Position numbers and translations under genes: made by a program. From Paenibacillus ginsengarvi (GTDB taxonomy: Bacteria; Bacillota; Bacilli; Paenibacillales; NBRC-103111), in contig NZ_RBAH01000045.1 of assembly GCF_003626695.1 (NCBI RefSeq), forward strand, positions 1-39,850: a stretch of DNA of 39,850 bases. Direction: 5' to 3'. Below, piece by piece: positions 16,752 through 25,307 of the stretch. Numbering within the stretch: the first letter of the stretch is position 1; each line of letters opens with the position of its first letter. The notes under the pieces are model-generated. The model made no database searches, was not told the origin of the DNA, and worked only from the letters and a program-made list of their open reading frames with translations.

Positions 16752-17933
16752 GTGCGAAGGTTCCAATTGGCTATCCTGGCATCGATCCTGCTAGTGACTT
16801 GTACGGGGTGCTGGGACAAGCAGGAAATTAACGATATCGCCTTAGTGATGGCGACATCCATCGATATGAATCCTGACGGCGAGTACCGCATTACGTCTCA
16901 ATACGTCATCCCGGTCCGGCAGATCGGCGCCACGCCCACGAAGGAGGGTGGGGGGAGCTTTATGACGGAAACCGCTACAGGCCGTACGATCGACGAAATC
17001 GTAAAAAGCGTTCAATCCAAGCTTTCCCGCAAAATGTTTGTTGCGCACAGGAGAGTTGTTTTTATTGGAGAAAAGTTGGCGAAACACGGGATTGAGGATA
17101 TTTTGGACTATTTTAGCCGCAATTCGAAAAGCAGGCTGCGTACGTATGTACTCGTCGTAAAAGGTCGCTCAGGGGTCGATCTGCTCAATACGGACTACCC
17201 GTTGGAGTTCATTCCGACAGAAGCTGTCCGTGAGATGGAAAATTTGGACAATAATGTTCCTGCAACGCTGCGCGACGTCATTTCGGCCGTCTCCTCCGAT
17301 GGACTTCAACCGGCGACGGATGTTGTCGAATTGGTAGAGCCTGTTGACGGTTCCGTGAAATCTCCGAATTCCAGCCGGTTTCGCGTTTCCAAAACGGCAG
17401 TGTTCAAACACACAAAACTGCTTGGGTATTTGAATGAAACGGATACGCAGTATTACAAGTGGTTGGCCGGTCGGTTGCGTTTTGGCCTGTTAACCGTCGA
17501 GATGGGCAAGTCGAAAGACATGGTATCCGTGGCCATCACAAAACCGGAGAAGACGATCAAAACCTCCGTAAACGGAGGGGAAGTAACCATCGACATTCAC
17601 TTGAAGGGCAAAGGCAACGTACAGGAGAATAATACGCGTCTCGATTTGACAAACCCGGAGCTTTTACGCCAGGTGGAGTCTGAAGCGTCGCGCAAAATTC
17701 AACAAACGATGCAGCGCATGGTGGAGCATGTGCAGGAAACCTATAGCTCCGATATTTTCGGCTTTGGAGAGGAATTGCACAGGCAGCATAAGAAGGATTG
17801 GAAAACCCTCGCAAATAATTGGGATCAAACCTTTAAGCAAGCGCGTGTAACGGTTACAACGGATTTTCATATCTCGTCGATCGGCATGACCGGGCCGCCG
17901 CTTCAGTTAAAAGAGCGAGAAATTGAGAAATAG
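16752..17933 (+). CDS. GerC-type germinant receptor lipoprotein
   Basis: A 393-residue lipoprotein subunit. The GTG start follows GGAGGAAGG (16738-16746). The signal peptide ends VTCTGC with the lipid-modified Cys at residue 20, directly followed by WDKQEINDIA, the hallmark of the Ger(x)C family. It lies 33 bases after subunit A. The C-terminal region (about residues 220-380) corresponds to the family's third domain. Confidence 0.95.
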   Translation: MRRFQLAILASILLVTCTGCWDKQEINDIALVMATSIDMNPDGEYRITSQYVIPVRQIGATPTKEGGGSFMTETATGRTIDEIVKSVQSKLSRKMFVAHRRVVFIGEKLAKHGIEDILDYFSRNSKSRLRTYVLVVKGRSGVDLLNTDYPLEFIPTEAVREMENLDNNVPATLRDVISAVSSDGLQPATDVVELVEPVDGSVKSPNSSRFRVSKTAVFKHTKLLGYLNETDTQYYKWLAGRLRFGLLTVEMGKSKDMVSVAITKPEKTIKTSVNGGEVTIDIHLKGKGNVQENNTRLDLTNPELLRQVESEASRKIQQTMQRMVEHVQETYSSDIFGFGEELHRQHKKDWKTLANNWDQTFKQARVTVTTDFHISSIGMTGPPLQLKEREIEK

Positions 17934-17949
17934 GAAGAGGGTGTGCGAG

Positions 17950-19068
17950 TTGACTGGCAGAACAGAACAACTTTCGGGAAAAGCATTCGGAGCTACCATG
18001 TTTATGTTCCTCGTCGGCAGCTCGCTAACCATACCGCTAGCAGCTGTCGCTGTACAGGACGCCTGGATCAGCATTTTGGCCGGGATGTTTGTTTCGCTCG
18101 GATTCGCAGTGGTGTACACCCGATTATGCCTAAGGTTTCCCGGCAAATCGCTTGTTCAAATTGCCGAAACGTTGTTAGGCCCTTGGGCAGGCCGGTTGAT
18201 CGGATTATTGTATGCGATGTACAGTCTTCATCTCGGCGCGCTTGTACTTCGAATATTTATGGATTTCATCACGGATGTAGCTTTGCCCAAAACACCGCCT
18301 GTCTTTATCGAATTGATGATGATGGGCGTCGTGCTGTGGGCGGTTTATGCGGGTATTGAGGTGATCGGCCGCTGCGCCATGATCATTTTGGTGCTTGTTT
18401 TGTCCGAAGTGGCGCTATCGGTGCTGCTGATGAGCAAAGATTTTCAGTTTGCCAATCTATTGCCTGTGCTTGATAAAGGATGGAGCCCGGTCGTCGAGGG
18501 CGCTGTGGAGATGATCGGGTTTCCGTTCGGAGAAACGGTCCTGTTTGCGATGATTATCCCCCATTTGAATCATGTCGGCAAAGCTACCAAAACCGTCATG
18601 CTGACGCTTGGAGCCGGCGCCCTTTTGCTGCTGATCGTCAATGTGAGAAATTTGCTTATACTCGGGAGCTTGTCCTCGCGCATGATTTATGCCAGCTACA
18701 CGGCGTACCAGTACATCTCCATTTCGGATTTTCTGGATCGGGTAGAGCCTTTGTCGATTATTACCTTAATGCTGGGCGGTTTTGTCAAATTATGCGTGTG
18801 CTTATATGTCTCTTCGCGATCGCTTGCCGATCTGATTCGCCCGGTCCAGTATCGTCCGCTGTTGGTCCCAATTGCTCTGCTGATGGTGGAGCTGTCCCGC
18901 ATCGTTTATGAGTCGGGTACGGAATCCGTACAGTTCAGCCTGTGGGTATGGCCCTGGTATTCCTTGCCGTTCCAACTGCTGATTCCGCTGGCGCTGCTGA
19001 TCGTTGCGATCCTCTGGGGCAAAAAAGAACAAGCCGGCATCATGCCGACAAGGGGAGGCGCTTCATGA
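17950..19068 (+). CDS. GerB-type germinant receptor permease subunit
   Basis: A 372-residue integral membrane protein with about ten hydrophobic segments, in the spore germination permease family related to amino-acid/polyamine transporters. The chosen start is TTG 17950, giving LTGRTEQLSGKAFGA, since GAGGGTG (17937-17943) is well spaced from it; GTG 17941 and TTG 17923 are alternatives with poorer spacing. It follows subunit C by 16 bases. In the receptor this subunit is thought to bind the germinant. Confidence 0.93.
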   Translation: MTGRTEQLSGKAFGATMFMFLVGSSLTIPLAAVAVQDAWISILAGMFVSLGFAVVYTRLCLRFPGKSLVQIAETLLGPWAGRLIGLLYAMYSLHLGALVLRIFMDFITDVALPKTPPVFIELMMMGVVLWAVYAGIEVIGRCAMIILVLVLSEVALSVLLMSKDFQFANLLPVLDKGWSPVVEGAVEMIGFPFGETVLFAMIIPHLNHVGKATKTVMLTLGAGALLLLIVNVRNLLILGSLSSRMIYASYTAYQYISISDFLDRVEPLSIITLMLGGFVKLCVCLYVSSRSLADLIRPVQYRPLLVPIALLMVELSRIVYESGTESVQFSLWVWPWYSLPFQLLIPLALLIVAILWGKKEQAGIMPTRGGAS

Positions 19069-19298
19069 TCTGGCAATCGGCTCTGTTCCTGCTTGCATTC
19101 GGAGGTCTGACCTGGATGCAAATTCGTCGTGAAATTCGGAGTAAACGCTACAAGACGGTATTCCTGTATAGCGCAGTGATGCTGATCGCCATCTCCCTCG
19201 GTTTGTGGGAGTTGTCCGGCGCACATGTGCCGAGCCCGCATCGGCCTCTGGAGGCGGCGTTCAAGGCTTTTGGGCGGGGGCTGTTTCACGGGCAGTGA
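19065..19298 (+). CDS. small two-helix membrane protein, GerD-subunit-like (receptor D subunit)
   Basis: A 77-residue protein starting at ATG 19065, overlapping the stop of the B subunit in an ATGA arrangement and preceded by the strong site AGGGGAGGCG. Two hydrophobic segments are visible (about residues 2-20 and 31-50) with a basic loop RREIRSKRYK between them. Small two-helix D subunits of about this size are known beside some ger operons in Bacillus species and modulate receptor output. Assignment rests on size, topology and position, not on a sequence motif. It is distinct from the unrelated lipoprotein GerD. Confidence 0.7.
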   Translation: MIWQSALFLLAFGGLTWMQIRREIRSKRYKTVFLYSAVMLIAISLGLWELSGAHVPSPHRPLEAAFKAFGRGLFHGQ

Positions 19299-19395
19299 AG
19301 ATCGTGCTACAATTCCGCTCCGGTGTTTTTGAAGAGCTGCAACTGCCTATCCATACATGGTTTAGTTTTGAATAACTCATTTTGAAAGGATAAAG

Positions 19396-19432
19396 AATCC
19401 CCTATCGGCCGTTAAGCCGGTAGGGGATTTTT
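19396..19432 (+). terminator. Rho-independent terminator of the ger operon
   Basis: A 14-bp stem with one T-G pair: AATCCCCTA plus TCGGC pairs with GCCGG plus TAGGGGATT around a six-base loop, then TTTTTG. It lies about 100 bases after the last gene of the operon. Confidence 0.92.
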
Positions 19433-19536
19433 GCGTTAATAGGCCGGAGCATCAGCGAGTACCGTTTGAGGCTACTGTCCAGCAATTCGTTTCTAAATTC
19501 CAATTTTCATGAAAAAGGTCCATCCTGAAAATACCC

Positions 19537-19565
19537 CAAAAAAACATAACTTTCCCCCGAAATCT
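19537..19565 (+). promoter_or_regulatory. shared upstream motif, copy 1
   Basis: The 14-base string CAAAAAAACATAAC and much of the next 15 bases recur at 22290-22319. This copy lies 106 bases before the glycosidase start. The rest of the 19433-19642 spacer holds no gene I can support. Confidence 0.6.
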
Positions 19566-19642
19566 TACATAGATCGAAAGCGCCGTTTTTCTTAAGATGA
19601 AACAGAAAGCGGAACCAACTATAACGAATTGGAGCGAAACAT

Positions 19643-21391
19643 TTGGAACAGAAACCGAATTTACCGAACAGGATCGGCGAGGGAGGATTGTTCGCATTCT
19701 CCGGGATGGACGGGGAGACTCAGTCGTTATCTGGATTTACCGCCACTTGGGGGGCGGCACCGTATTCTCTGCTGTTTCATACGCGGAGACGGCGGATCCT
19801 GCTTCTGGGCGTATCAGCGGAAACGACGGAAACCGTTTTTGTTACCGGCGATGCTTGTAAGCTTCGGTCGTCAGCGGGTGAATTGGATATCGCCTATTCG
19901 GCCTGGCATACGCTAGTCGGCCGCAGTCGGATTGGGGAGCCGCCTACATTGCTGGAGGAAGACGGGACCGAGGCGGAGGTATGGTCTTCGGAGGTAAGAA
20001 TGACCGGCGATGAAGAGAAGCAGGAGTATATCGCCTTGTCCGTGCGAGGGGAACGATTCGGCCTCAGTTACGGGAAAACCGCGGAAGAAGCTGCGGCAAG
20101 AGCGCTGGCGGGCCTTGGTAGCGATGTAGCAATGGAGATAAAACGAAGACTGGAGATGTACGGGAATATTCCGTCAGTACCGGATGCGAACGATGCGCGG
20201 CTGCTGCACAAATGCTTCAGCGTGATGAAAGTGAATACGTTATCCGCCGAAGGCGCCATCCGGCACATGTGGTCGACGCCCGATCGGGTGCCGCACAAGG
20301 ATATGTGGCTGTGGGATACCGTGTTTCATTCACTGGCGATGAACGAGCTGGATGCGGACGTTTCCTGGCAATGTCTGCAATCCATGCTGGACACGGCACG
20401 GCCGGACGGGATGATTGTCCATCATGTATCGGCTTCGGGCAAGCTTAGCTCCATCACTCAGCCTCCAATCCTAGCTTGGGGCGTCTGGTCGAACTATTTG
20501 GCCGCACCCGATCTGGCCAAGCTGAGATACGCCTTGCCCGTTCTGGAGCGGTATCTGGAGTGGGATATGGCTAACCGGGACGTTAGTGGCAACGGCCTGC
20601 TGGAGTGGGCGATCGAGGGGAACGTCAACTGCCGGTCCGGCGAATCCGGCATGGACAATTCGTCTCGGTTCGACGAGGCTTTGCAGCTCGATGCGGTCGA
20701 CTTCTCCACCTTTATCGCTTTTGATATGGCCTGCACAGCGAACATCGCGGAGAAGCTAGGCCTGCTGGATAAGGCTGAATATTGGCGCGCTAAAGCCAAA
20801 ACGGCTGCCGATCGCATCAAGACCGAGCTGTGGGACGAAACGGACGGTTTCTATTACGATAAGCGAATGGACGGCCGATTTACGAAAGTCAAAGCGGTCA
20901 GCGGTTTCCTTCCTTTGCTGCTGGAGGATACGCCGCAGGCTCATGTCGATCGGCTCGTGGACATTCTGCAGCACCCCGAGCATTTCGGCACGGTGTACCC
21001 GATCCCGAGTATAGCCGTATCCGAACCGGCCTGGGGAACGGATATGTGGAGAGGCCCGACGTGGATCAATATGAACTATTTGATTATCGAAGGCTTGCGG
21101 CTGCATAAGCGGTACGAAGAAGCGGACCGATTGGCCGAACGGACAATCGAGCTGGTCCGCCGCTATTATGAGAAGTATGGCGTCGTATTCGAATATTACG
21201 ATTCCAAGGACGAGCGTCCTCCTGTCGAATGCGATCGCAAAGGGCCGAACAGAGGCAAGTACGATATCCGCAGCAAGGTGGATTCGATTCGCGATTACCA
21301 TTGGACCGCTGCACTCACCGCTTGCCTGATTCTGGATCGATACGGCGTCAGGAAATCGGGACGAATCGCTTCCGGTATTCCTTCGGTGTGA
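19643..21391 (+). CDS. GH37/GH63-like (alpha/alpha)6 glycoside hydrolase
   Basis: A 582-residue protein with no signal peptide, hence cytoplasmic. The six-hairpin catalytic domain begins near residue 190. Family-like motifs are MWLWDTVFHSLAMNELD near residue 218, NSSRFDEALQLDAVD near 345, and WGTDMWRGPTWINMNYL near 468. Related trehalase and GH63 enzymes use an Asp/Glu pair for inverting hydrolysis of alpha-glucosidic or mannosidic bonds. The TTG start has GGAG 8 bases upstream. Its 3' end overlaps the convergent AraC gene by 44 bases. The exact substrate is unknown; intracellular trimming of an imported oligosaccharide is inferred. Confidence 0.85.
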   Translation: MEQKPNLPNRIGEGGLFAFSGMDGETQSLSGFTATWGAAPYSLLFHTRRRRILLLGVSAETTETVFVTGDACKLRSSAGELDIAYSAWHTLVGRSRIGEPPTLLEEDGTEAEVWSSEVRMTGDEEKQEYIALSVRGERFGLSYGKTAEEAAARALAGLGSDVAMEIKRRLEMYGNIPSVPDANDARLLHKCFSVMKVNTLSAEGAIRHMWSTPDRVPHKDMWLWDTVFHSLAMNELDADVSWQCLQSMLDTARPDGMIVHHVSASGKLSSITQPPILAWGVWSNYLAAPDLAKLRYALPVLERYLEWDMANRDVSGNGLLEWAIEGNVNCRSGESGMDNSSRFDEALQLDAVDFSTFIAFDMACTANIAEKLGLLDKAEYWRAKAKTAADRIKTELWDETDGFYYDKRMDGRFTKVKAVSGFLPLLLEDTPQAHVDRLVDILQHPEHFGTVYPIPSIAVSEPAWGTDMWRGPTWINMNYLIIEGLRLHKRYEEADRLAERTIELVRRYYEKYGVVFEYYDSKDERPPVECDRKGPNRGKYDIRSKVDSIRDYHWTAALTACLILDRYGVRKSGRIASGIPSV

Positions 21392-22217
21392 AGCCGCTCT
21401 GTTCTTTGAACACTTTGTCAAAATAGTTGATATTGCAAAATCCGCATCGTTCGGCGATTTCGGTTATCGGGATTTCCCGGTCGACAAGAAGCCGCTTCGC
21501 CTGTTCGATGCGGATGCGAGTCAAATATTGGACCGGCGGCATGCCGAACACTTTTTTGAACATGCTGGAGAAGTGGTACAGGCTCATATTGACGGTTTGA
21601 CAGACGGAGTCCATATATACTTTGCCGGCAAAATGCCGCTCCATATAATCGACGGCGGGCCTCAGCCTGTGAAAGTAGACTGCGTGCTTGTCCGGATCGC
21701 CGCTTCGCGGATCGTGCCGAAACTGTCGCAGCAAAGGGGTCATCATCCGGTATATACAAGATAAAATGCCGATTTCGTAGGCGGTTTCCTGCTTCGCATA
21801 CTCTTCGTACGCCTTGGTCATGGCGTCGGTCAGCTCCGGGCAAAGCGGGTCAAACGGCGCGTAATAATTGCGAACGATGTTTGCTCCGGTGAACAGGGAG
21901 AAAGCTTGCCGGATTTCCAAATTGTCCGCTGCAAGGAACAGCAGCGATTTGTCAAACACCATGCCTTGAAGAATACCGGCGCCCGCCGTAGTGGCGGAAT
22001 GGATCTGGTTGCTGTTAATAAAAAAGATGTCACCGCAGGCGGCTTCGAACGTTTCGTTGTCGATATGGACGGTGACCGGTTCCTTCAGGATGCGGATAAA
22101 TTCGAGATGCTCGTGCCAATGGGCTTGGACCAGATGAGGAGCCTGCTGCTGAACCGACATTTTGAACGGAAAGCGCTTTCCTTCGAATGTTTCTTTCTTC
22201 TTCCTGATTTCTTCCAT
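21348..22217 (-). CDS. AraC-family transcriptional regulator (copy 2)
   Basis: A 289-residue regulator with an N-terminal cupin (QAHWHEHLEFIRILKEPV near residue 32) and two C-terminal helix-turn-helix motifs, including SLYHFSSMFKKVFGMPPVQYL and INYFDKVFKEQSGFTPKEYR. AAAGGCGGG lies upstream of the ATG. It is divergent from the third sugar-binding lipoprotein gene with 134 bases between them, and convergent with the glycosidase. The repeated motif before both neighbouring genes makes it the likely regulator of both. Confidence 0.93.
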   Translation of the reverse strand: MEEIRKKKETFEGKRFPFKMSVQQQAPHLVQAHWHEHLEFIRILKEPVTVHIDNETFEAACGDIFFINSNQIHSATTAGAGILQGMVFDKSLLFLAADNLEIRQAFSLFTGANIVRNYYAPFDPLCPELTDAMTKAYEEYAKQETAYEIGILSCIYRMMTPLLRQFRHDPRSGDPDKHAVYFHRLRPAVDYMERHFAGKVYMDSVCQTVNMSLYHFSSMFKKVFGMPPVQYLTRIRIEQAKRLLVDREIPITEIAERCGFCNINYFDKVFKEQSGFTPKEYRKRFVPIS

Positions 22218-22289
22218 GCCTGACCCGCCTTTCCGCCGTCTAGATCAGTTTCATTGTATCATAACCGATCGGGTTTCTTGTCTTGATCG

Positions 22290-22319
22290 CAAAAAAACAT
22301 AACATTATCGCGGAATTCT
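22290..22319 (+). promoter_or_regulatory. shared upstream motif, copy 2
   Basis: It has the same CAAAAAAACATAAC core as 19537-19550, and the following bases align with one single-base gap. It lies in the 134-base divergent region between AraC copy 2 and lipoprotein 3. A GAAAACGTTTATA sequence just downstream (about 22325-22337) is weakly cre-like. Confidence 0.6.
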
Positions 22320-22351
22320 GGTAGGAAAACGTTTATAAAAGGGGGATTACC

Positions 22352-23671
22352 ATGTTTGCTCGTCGTTTGAAAATATATGTTATCATCGGGATTGCCGCCG
22401 TTATGGCGGGATGCTCGGGAGGAAGTCCGAAGCCGTCTTCACAGGCAGACGAAGCGCCGCAAGGCAAGGTGGAAGTGTCTACAGAGCCGGTGACGCTTAG
22501 CTTTTTTATGGAAGGAAATGCGTCGGTGCTTGCCGACCAGATCCAGGAGCTGGTCAGTAAGAAGTTTCCGCACATCAAGCTGAATACGACGGTCAGCGGC
22601 AAAGTCAAAATCGACGATTTCATCGGCGCGGGTCAAGTGCCGGATCTGATCTCGTTTTCGCTCGGCGGCGTCACGAAGCTGAAGGAGCTCGGGCTCGTTA
22701 CCGACTTGACGCCGCTGATCAAGAAGCACGGATTCGATCTGACGCGTCTTGCCGCAGGAGTGGAAGAAACCGTGCGTTCGTTCTCGGACTATGACGGCCG
22801 CTTTATTTTAATGCCATTCGAGCTGAACAACAACGCCCTGTTTTTCAACAAAACGATTTTCGACAAGTTCGGCACCCCTTATCCGAAAGACGGCATGACA
22901 TGGGAAGGCTTGCTCGACACCGCCAAGCAGGTCACCCGGATGGACGCGGGCGTGCAGTACAAAGGATTCCGCTTCGAAGAGACGAACCTCGTGTTCAAAA
23001 ACCAGCTCGGCCTCGCTTTCGTCGATCCGAAGACGCAAAAGGCGGCGGTTAACACGGACGGCTGGAAGCGCTGGCTCGATACGATGACGGCGTTCCATGC
23101 GATTCCGGGCAACGCCCTGAACACGAAAGTGTCCGAGAAGGACGAATTTTTGAAGGAGCAAATATTGGCGATGCGGACCGGCCCGAACTATATGAGCGAG
23201 CTGCCGGCTGCAGCCAGCAAAGGGGGCTTTGACTGGGATGTCGTATCGCTGCCCGATTTCAAAGGCTTCGAGGGCAAAGGCTCGCAGTTCAATGCGCCGT
23301 ACTATGTGATTCCGCCTACAAGTAAATATAAAGATCAGGCGTTTCAAGTGATCGATTATATGATGTCCGAAGAGGTGCAGGCGATCATGTCCAGAAAGGG
23401 CAGACTGCCGATCGTCAAAAGCGATAAGGCGAAGAACGAGTTCGGCGCCGGCATCGAAGGGCTGAACGGGAAAAATCTGCAAGCTTTCTTCAAGGATACG
23501 GTCGCGAAGCCGGCTCCGGCCACCCTTTACGACACGATCGCAAAAACGACCCTGGTCACTAAAGGAATACGCGGTATTGCCGTAGAAGGTAAAGATACCA
23601 ACACGGCGCTTCGGGAGACGGAGGAAGAGATTAACAAGCAGATCGAAGCCGTCAAGGCGGCATCCAAGTAA
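22352..23671 (+). CDS. family-1 sugar-binding lipoprotein (copy 3)
   Basis: A 439-residue lipoprotein; the signal peptide ends AVMAGC with the lipid-modified Cys at residue 21. AAGGGGG lies upstream of the ATG. The family motifs are FFNKTIFDKFGTPYPKDG, QVTRMDAGVQYKGF and DTNTALRETEEEI. It is divergent from AraC copy 2. As with the other copies, no transporter permease is encoded next to it; the following gene is an FAD-dependent oxidoreductase. Confidence 0.93.
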   Translation: MFARRLKIYVIIGIAAVMAGCSGGSPKPSSQADEAPQGKVEVSTEPVTLSFFMEGNASVLADQIQELVSKKFPHIKLNTTVSGKVKIDDFIGAGQVPDLISFSLGGVTKLKELGLVTDLTPLIKKHGFDLTRLAAGVEETVRSFSDYDGRFILMPFELNNNALFFNKTIFDKFGTPYPKDGMTWEGLLDTAKQVTRMDAGVQYKGFRFEETNLVFKNQLGLAFVDPKTQKAAVNTDGWKRWLDTMTAFHAIPGNALNTKVSEKDEFLKEQILAMRTGPNYMSELPAAASKGGFDWDVVSLPDFKGFEGKGSQFNAPYYVIPPTSKYKDQAFQVIDYMMSEEVQAIMSRKGRLPIVKSDKAKNEFGAGIEGLNGKNLQAFFKDTVAKPAPATLYDTIAKTTLVTKGIRGIAVEGKDTNTALRETEEEINKQIEAVKAASK

Positions 23672-23682
23672 CAGGAGCCATT

Positions 23683-23699
23683 GCGGGAGTCGTCCCCGC
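23683..23699 (+). repeat. intergenic hairpin after lipoprotein 3
   Basis: GCGGG (23683-23687) and CCCGC (23695-23699) form a short GC stem with no T-run, between the lipoprotein and the oxidoreductase. It may set the message ratio of the two genes. Confidence 0.4.
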
Positions 23700-23746
23700 G
23701 CCAGAGCGTTTTTGGACATATACCGGTGAAGCGAGGAGAGAAACCC

Positions 23747-25087
23747 ATGACCACAAGGGATACGAAATACGATATCGTCGTCGTTGGTGCGGGGGTGGGC
23801 GGCATATGCGCCGCTCTGGCCGCCGCCCGGCTGCGGAGGAAGGTGCTGCTGCTGGAAGAGAGCAAGGAGATTGGCGGAACGGGCGTCCATTCCGCGGTCT
23901 CGCTCATTTGTTCGTTCCGGGACAAGGACGGAAGACCGATCAATACCGGCATACACCGCGAGCTGTTTCCGCAGGCGTATACGGCCTGCAAAGGACTGTT
24001 CGACGCCGAGGAAACCGTCCCGACTTATGACGAGAAAGAGCTGAAGCGGACGTACGAGCATTTGCTGAAGGCGGAACCGCTGCTAACGGTATGGACCGAC
24101 AGCCGGGTTACCGGCGTCAGGGCAGATTCGTCAAGCGGCAAAATCTTGGATCTGGACGTCGTATCCGGAGAAGGAGAAGATTTTGCGGTTCGCGCAGACT
24201 TCTTTCTCGATGCAACGGCGGACGGCAATCTCAGCGCCTTGGCCGGAGCCGACTTCCAGATGGGGCGGGAAGAGGACGGCAAGCTTCAGACGGCGACCGT
24301 TACATTCAAAATGATCGGCTTCGATCCGTCCAAGCTGCAAAATCCGCGGTTTACGACTTGGAGCGGCATTCATTCGCTAAGGAAGGAGCTTACGGTTTAT
24401 TACCAGCAACTGAAGGACGAAGGCGGGACGCGCAATCCGCGACCGAGCGTTCTTTGCTTCCCGTATCCGGACGGCCGCGGCGTTTTGTTCAACTCTACGG
24501 CGATAACGGATGTCGATCCGACTAGCGCGGAATCGGTTGCCGCAGGGATGAGGGAAGGTACGGAGCAGGCGCTGCAGCTGGCAAGCGCGGTTAAGCGTCA
24601 CCCGGCCTTCGCCGAAGCGGAGGTCGAATTTATCGCCCCGAAGCTGGGCGTCCGCGAGGGCAGACGAGTGATCGGCGACTATATGCTGACGGCGGACGAC
24701 TGCCTGAATGCCCGCAAATTCGACGACATGGTAGCCGCCTGCGCCTACAGTCTGGATATTCACGACCCGCTTGGCGGCGGAGCCAAACTCGTGAAGATCG
24801 GCGGTCCAGGCTACTATCATATCCCGTACCGGTCGCTGATCGCCAAGGGCTGGAAAAACTTGCTGCTCAGCTCCCGCTGCATCAGCGGCACGCATGAGGC
24901 GCACAGCTCGTACCGCGTCATGTCGGGCGTAAGCGCGATCGGCGAGGCGGCGGGAACGGCGGCGGCGCTCGCAATCTGGTCGAAGGCGGACGATGCGAGG
25001 GACGTACCGGCCGCCCGTATCCGTTATGTGCTCCAGGCCGGAGGCCAGTTTGTTGAAGGAAATGTGGAAAAAGTTCCGCTGAAATAA
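23747..25087 (+). CDS. FAD-dependent oxidoreductase
   Basis: A 446-residue protein of the FAD-oxidored (Pfam PF12831-like) group. The dinucleotide-binding motif VVVGAGVGGICAAL is at residues 11-24 with the acidic end LLLEE, and a second FAD contact region near the C-terminus reads LLLSSRCISGTHEAHSSYRVM. The ATG at 23747 is selected for GAGGAGAG just upstream; the frame extends left to a TTG at 23681 without protein character. It lies 75 bases after lipoprotein 3 and probably belongs to its unit. In carbohydrate loci such proteins are thought to oxidise sugars or sugar acids, but the substrate is unknown. Confidence 0.87.
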   Translation: MTTRDTKYDIVVVGAGVGGICAALAAARLRRKVLLLEESKEIGGTGVHSAVSLICSFRDKDGRPINTGIHRELFPQAYTACKGLFDAEETVPTYDEKELKRTYEHLLKAEPLLTVWTDSRVTGVRADSSSGKILDLDVVSGEGEDFAVRADFFLDATADGNLSALAGADFQMGREEDGKLQTATVTFKMIGFDPSKLQNPRFTTWSGIHSLRKELTVYYQQLKDEGGTRNPRPSVLCFPYPDGRGVLFNSTAITDVDPTSAESVAAGMREGTEQALQLASAVKRHPAFAEAEVEFIAPKLGVREGRRVIGDYMLTADDCLNARKFDDMVAACAYSLDIHDPLGGGAKLVKIGGPGYYHIPYRSLIAKGWKNLLLSSRCISGTHEAHSSYRVMSGVSAIGEAAGTAAALAIWSKADDARDVPAARIRYVLQAGGQFVEGNVEKVPLK

Positions 25088-25125
25088 GAGGTAAATATCG
25101 AAGGCGAAGCGTCGGAAAAACATAG

Positions 25126-25158
25126 GAAGCCCTGTCGAAACAGACGGGCTTCTTTTTT
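25126..25158 (+). terminator. Rho-independent terminator after the oxidoreductase
   Basis: GAAGCCC (25126-25132) pairs with GGGCTTC (25146-25152); an inner GTC/GAC pair extends the stem past a one-base bulge. TTTTTT follows. Confidence 0.87.
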
Positions 25159-25241
25159 ATTTTCATCTTTGAAAATATTCAATACGAAAATTTTGTAATA
25201 ATTCGACATTATGAACGAAAAACAACCAAATTTCCGATATT

Positions 25242-25275
25242 TAATAATAAAATCTCATTCGGGAATTTATTATTA
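25242..25275. promoter_or_regulatory. AT-rich inverted repeat upstream of the ectoine island
   Basis: TAATAATAAA (25242-25251) and TTTATTATTA (25266-25275) are exact inverted copies separated by 14 bases. A TATATT at 25295-25300 could be a -10 element just downstream. The site may be an operator or a promoter-upstream structure. Confidence 0.5.
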
Positions 25276-25307
25276 CTGATTATCTCGTTAAATCTATATT
25301 TTGCAAA

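Noticed and set aside
19597..19860. Small open frames overlapping the start of the glycosidase
   Set aside because: They are other-frame shadows without ribosome sites; the glycosidase frame continues for 582 residues with family motifs.
22808..24061. Long minus-strand frame opposite lipoprotein 3 and the oxidoreductase
   Set aside because: Two well-supported plus-strand genes cover it, and its Arg/Leu/His-rich product has no recognisable domain.
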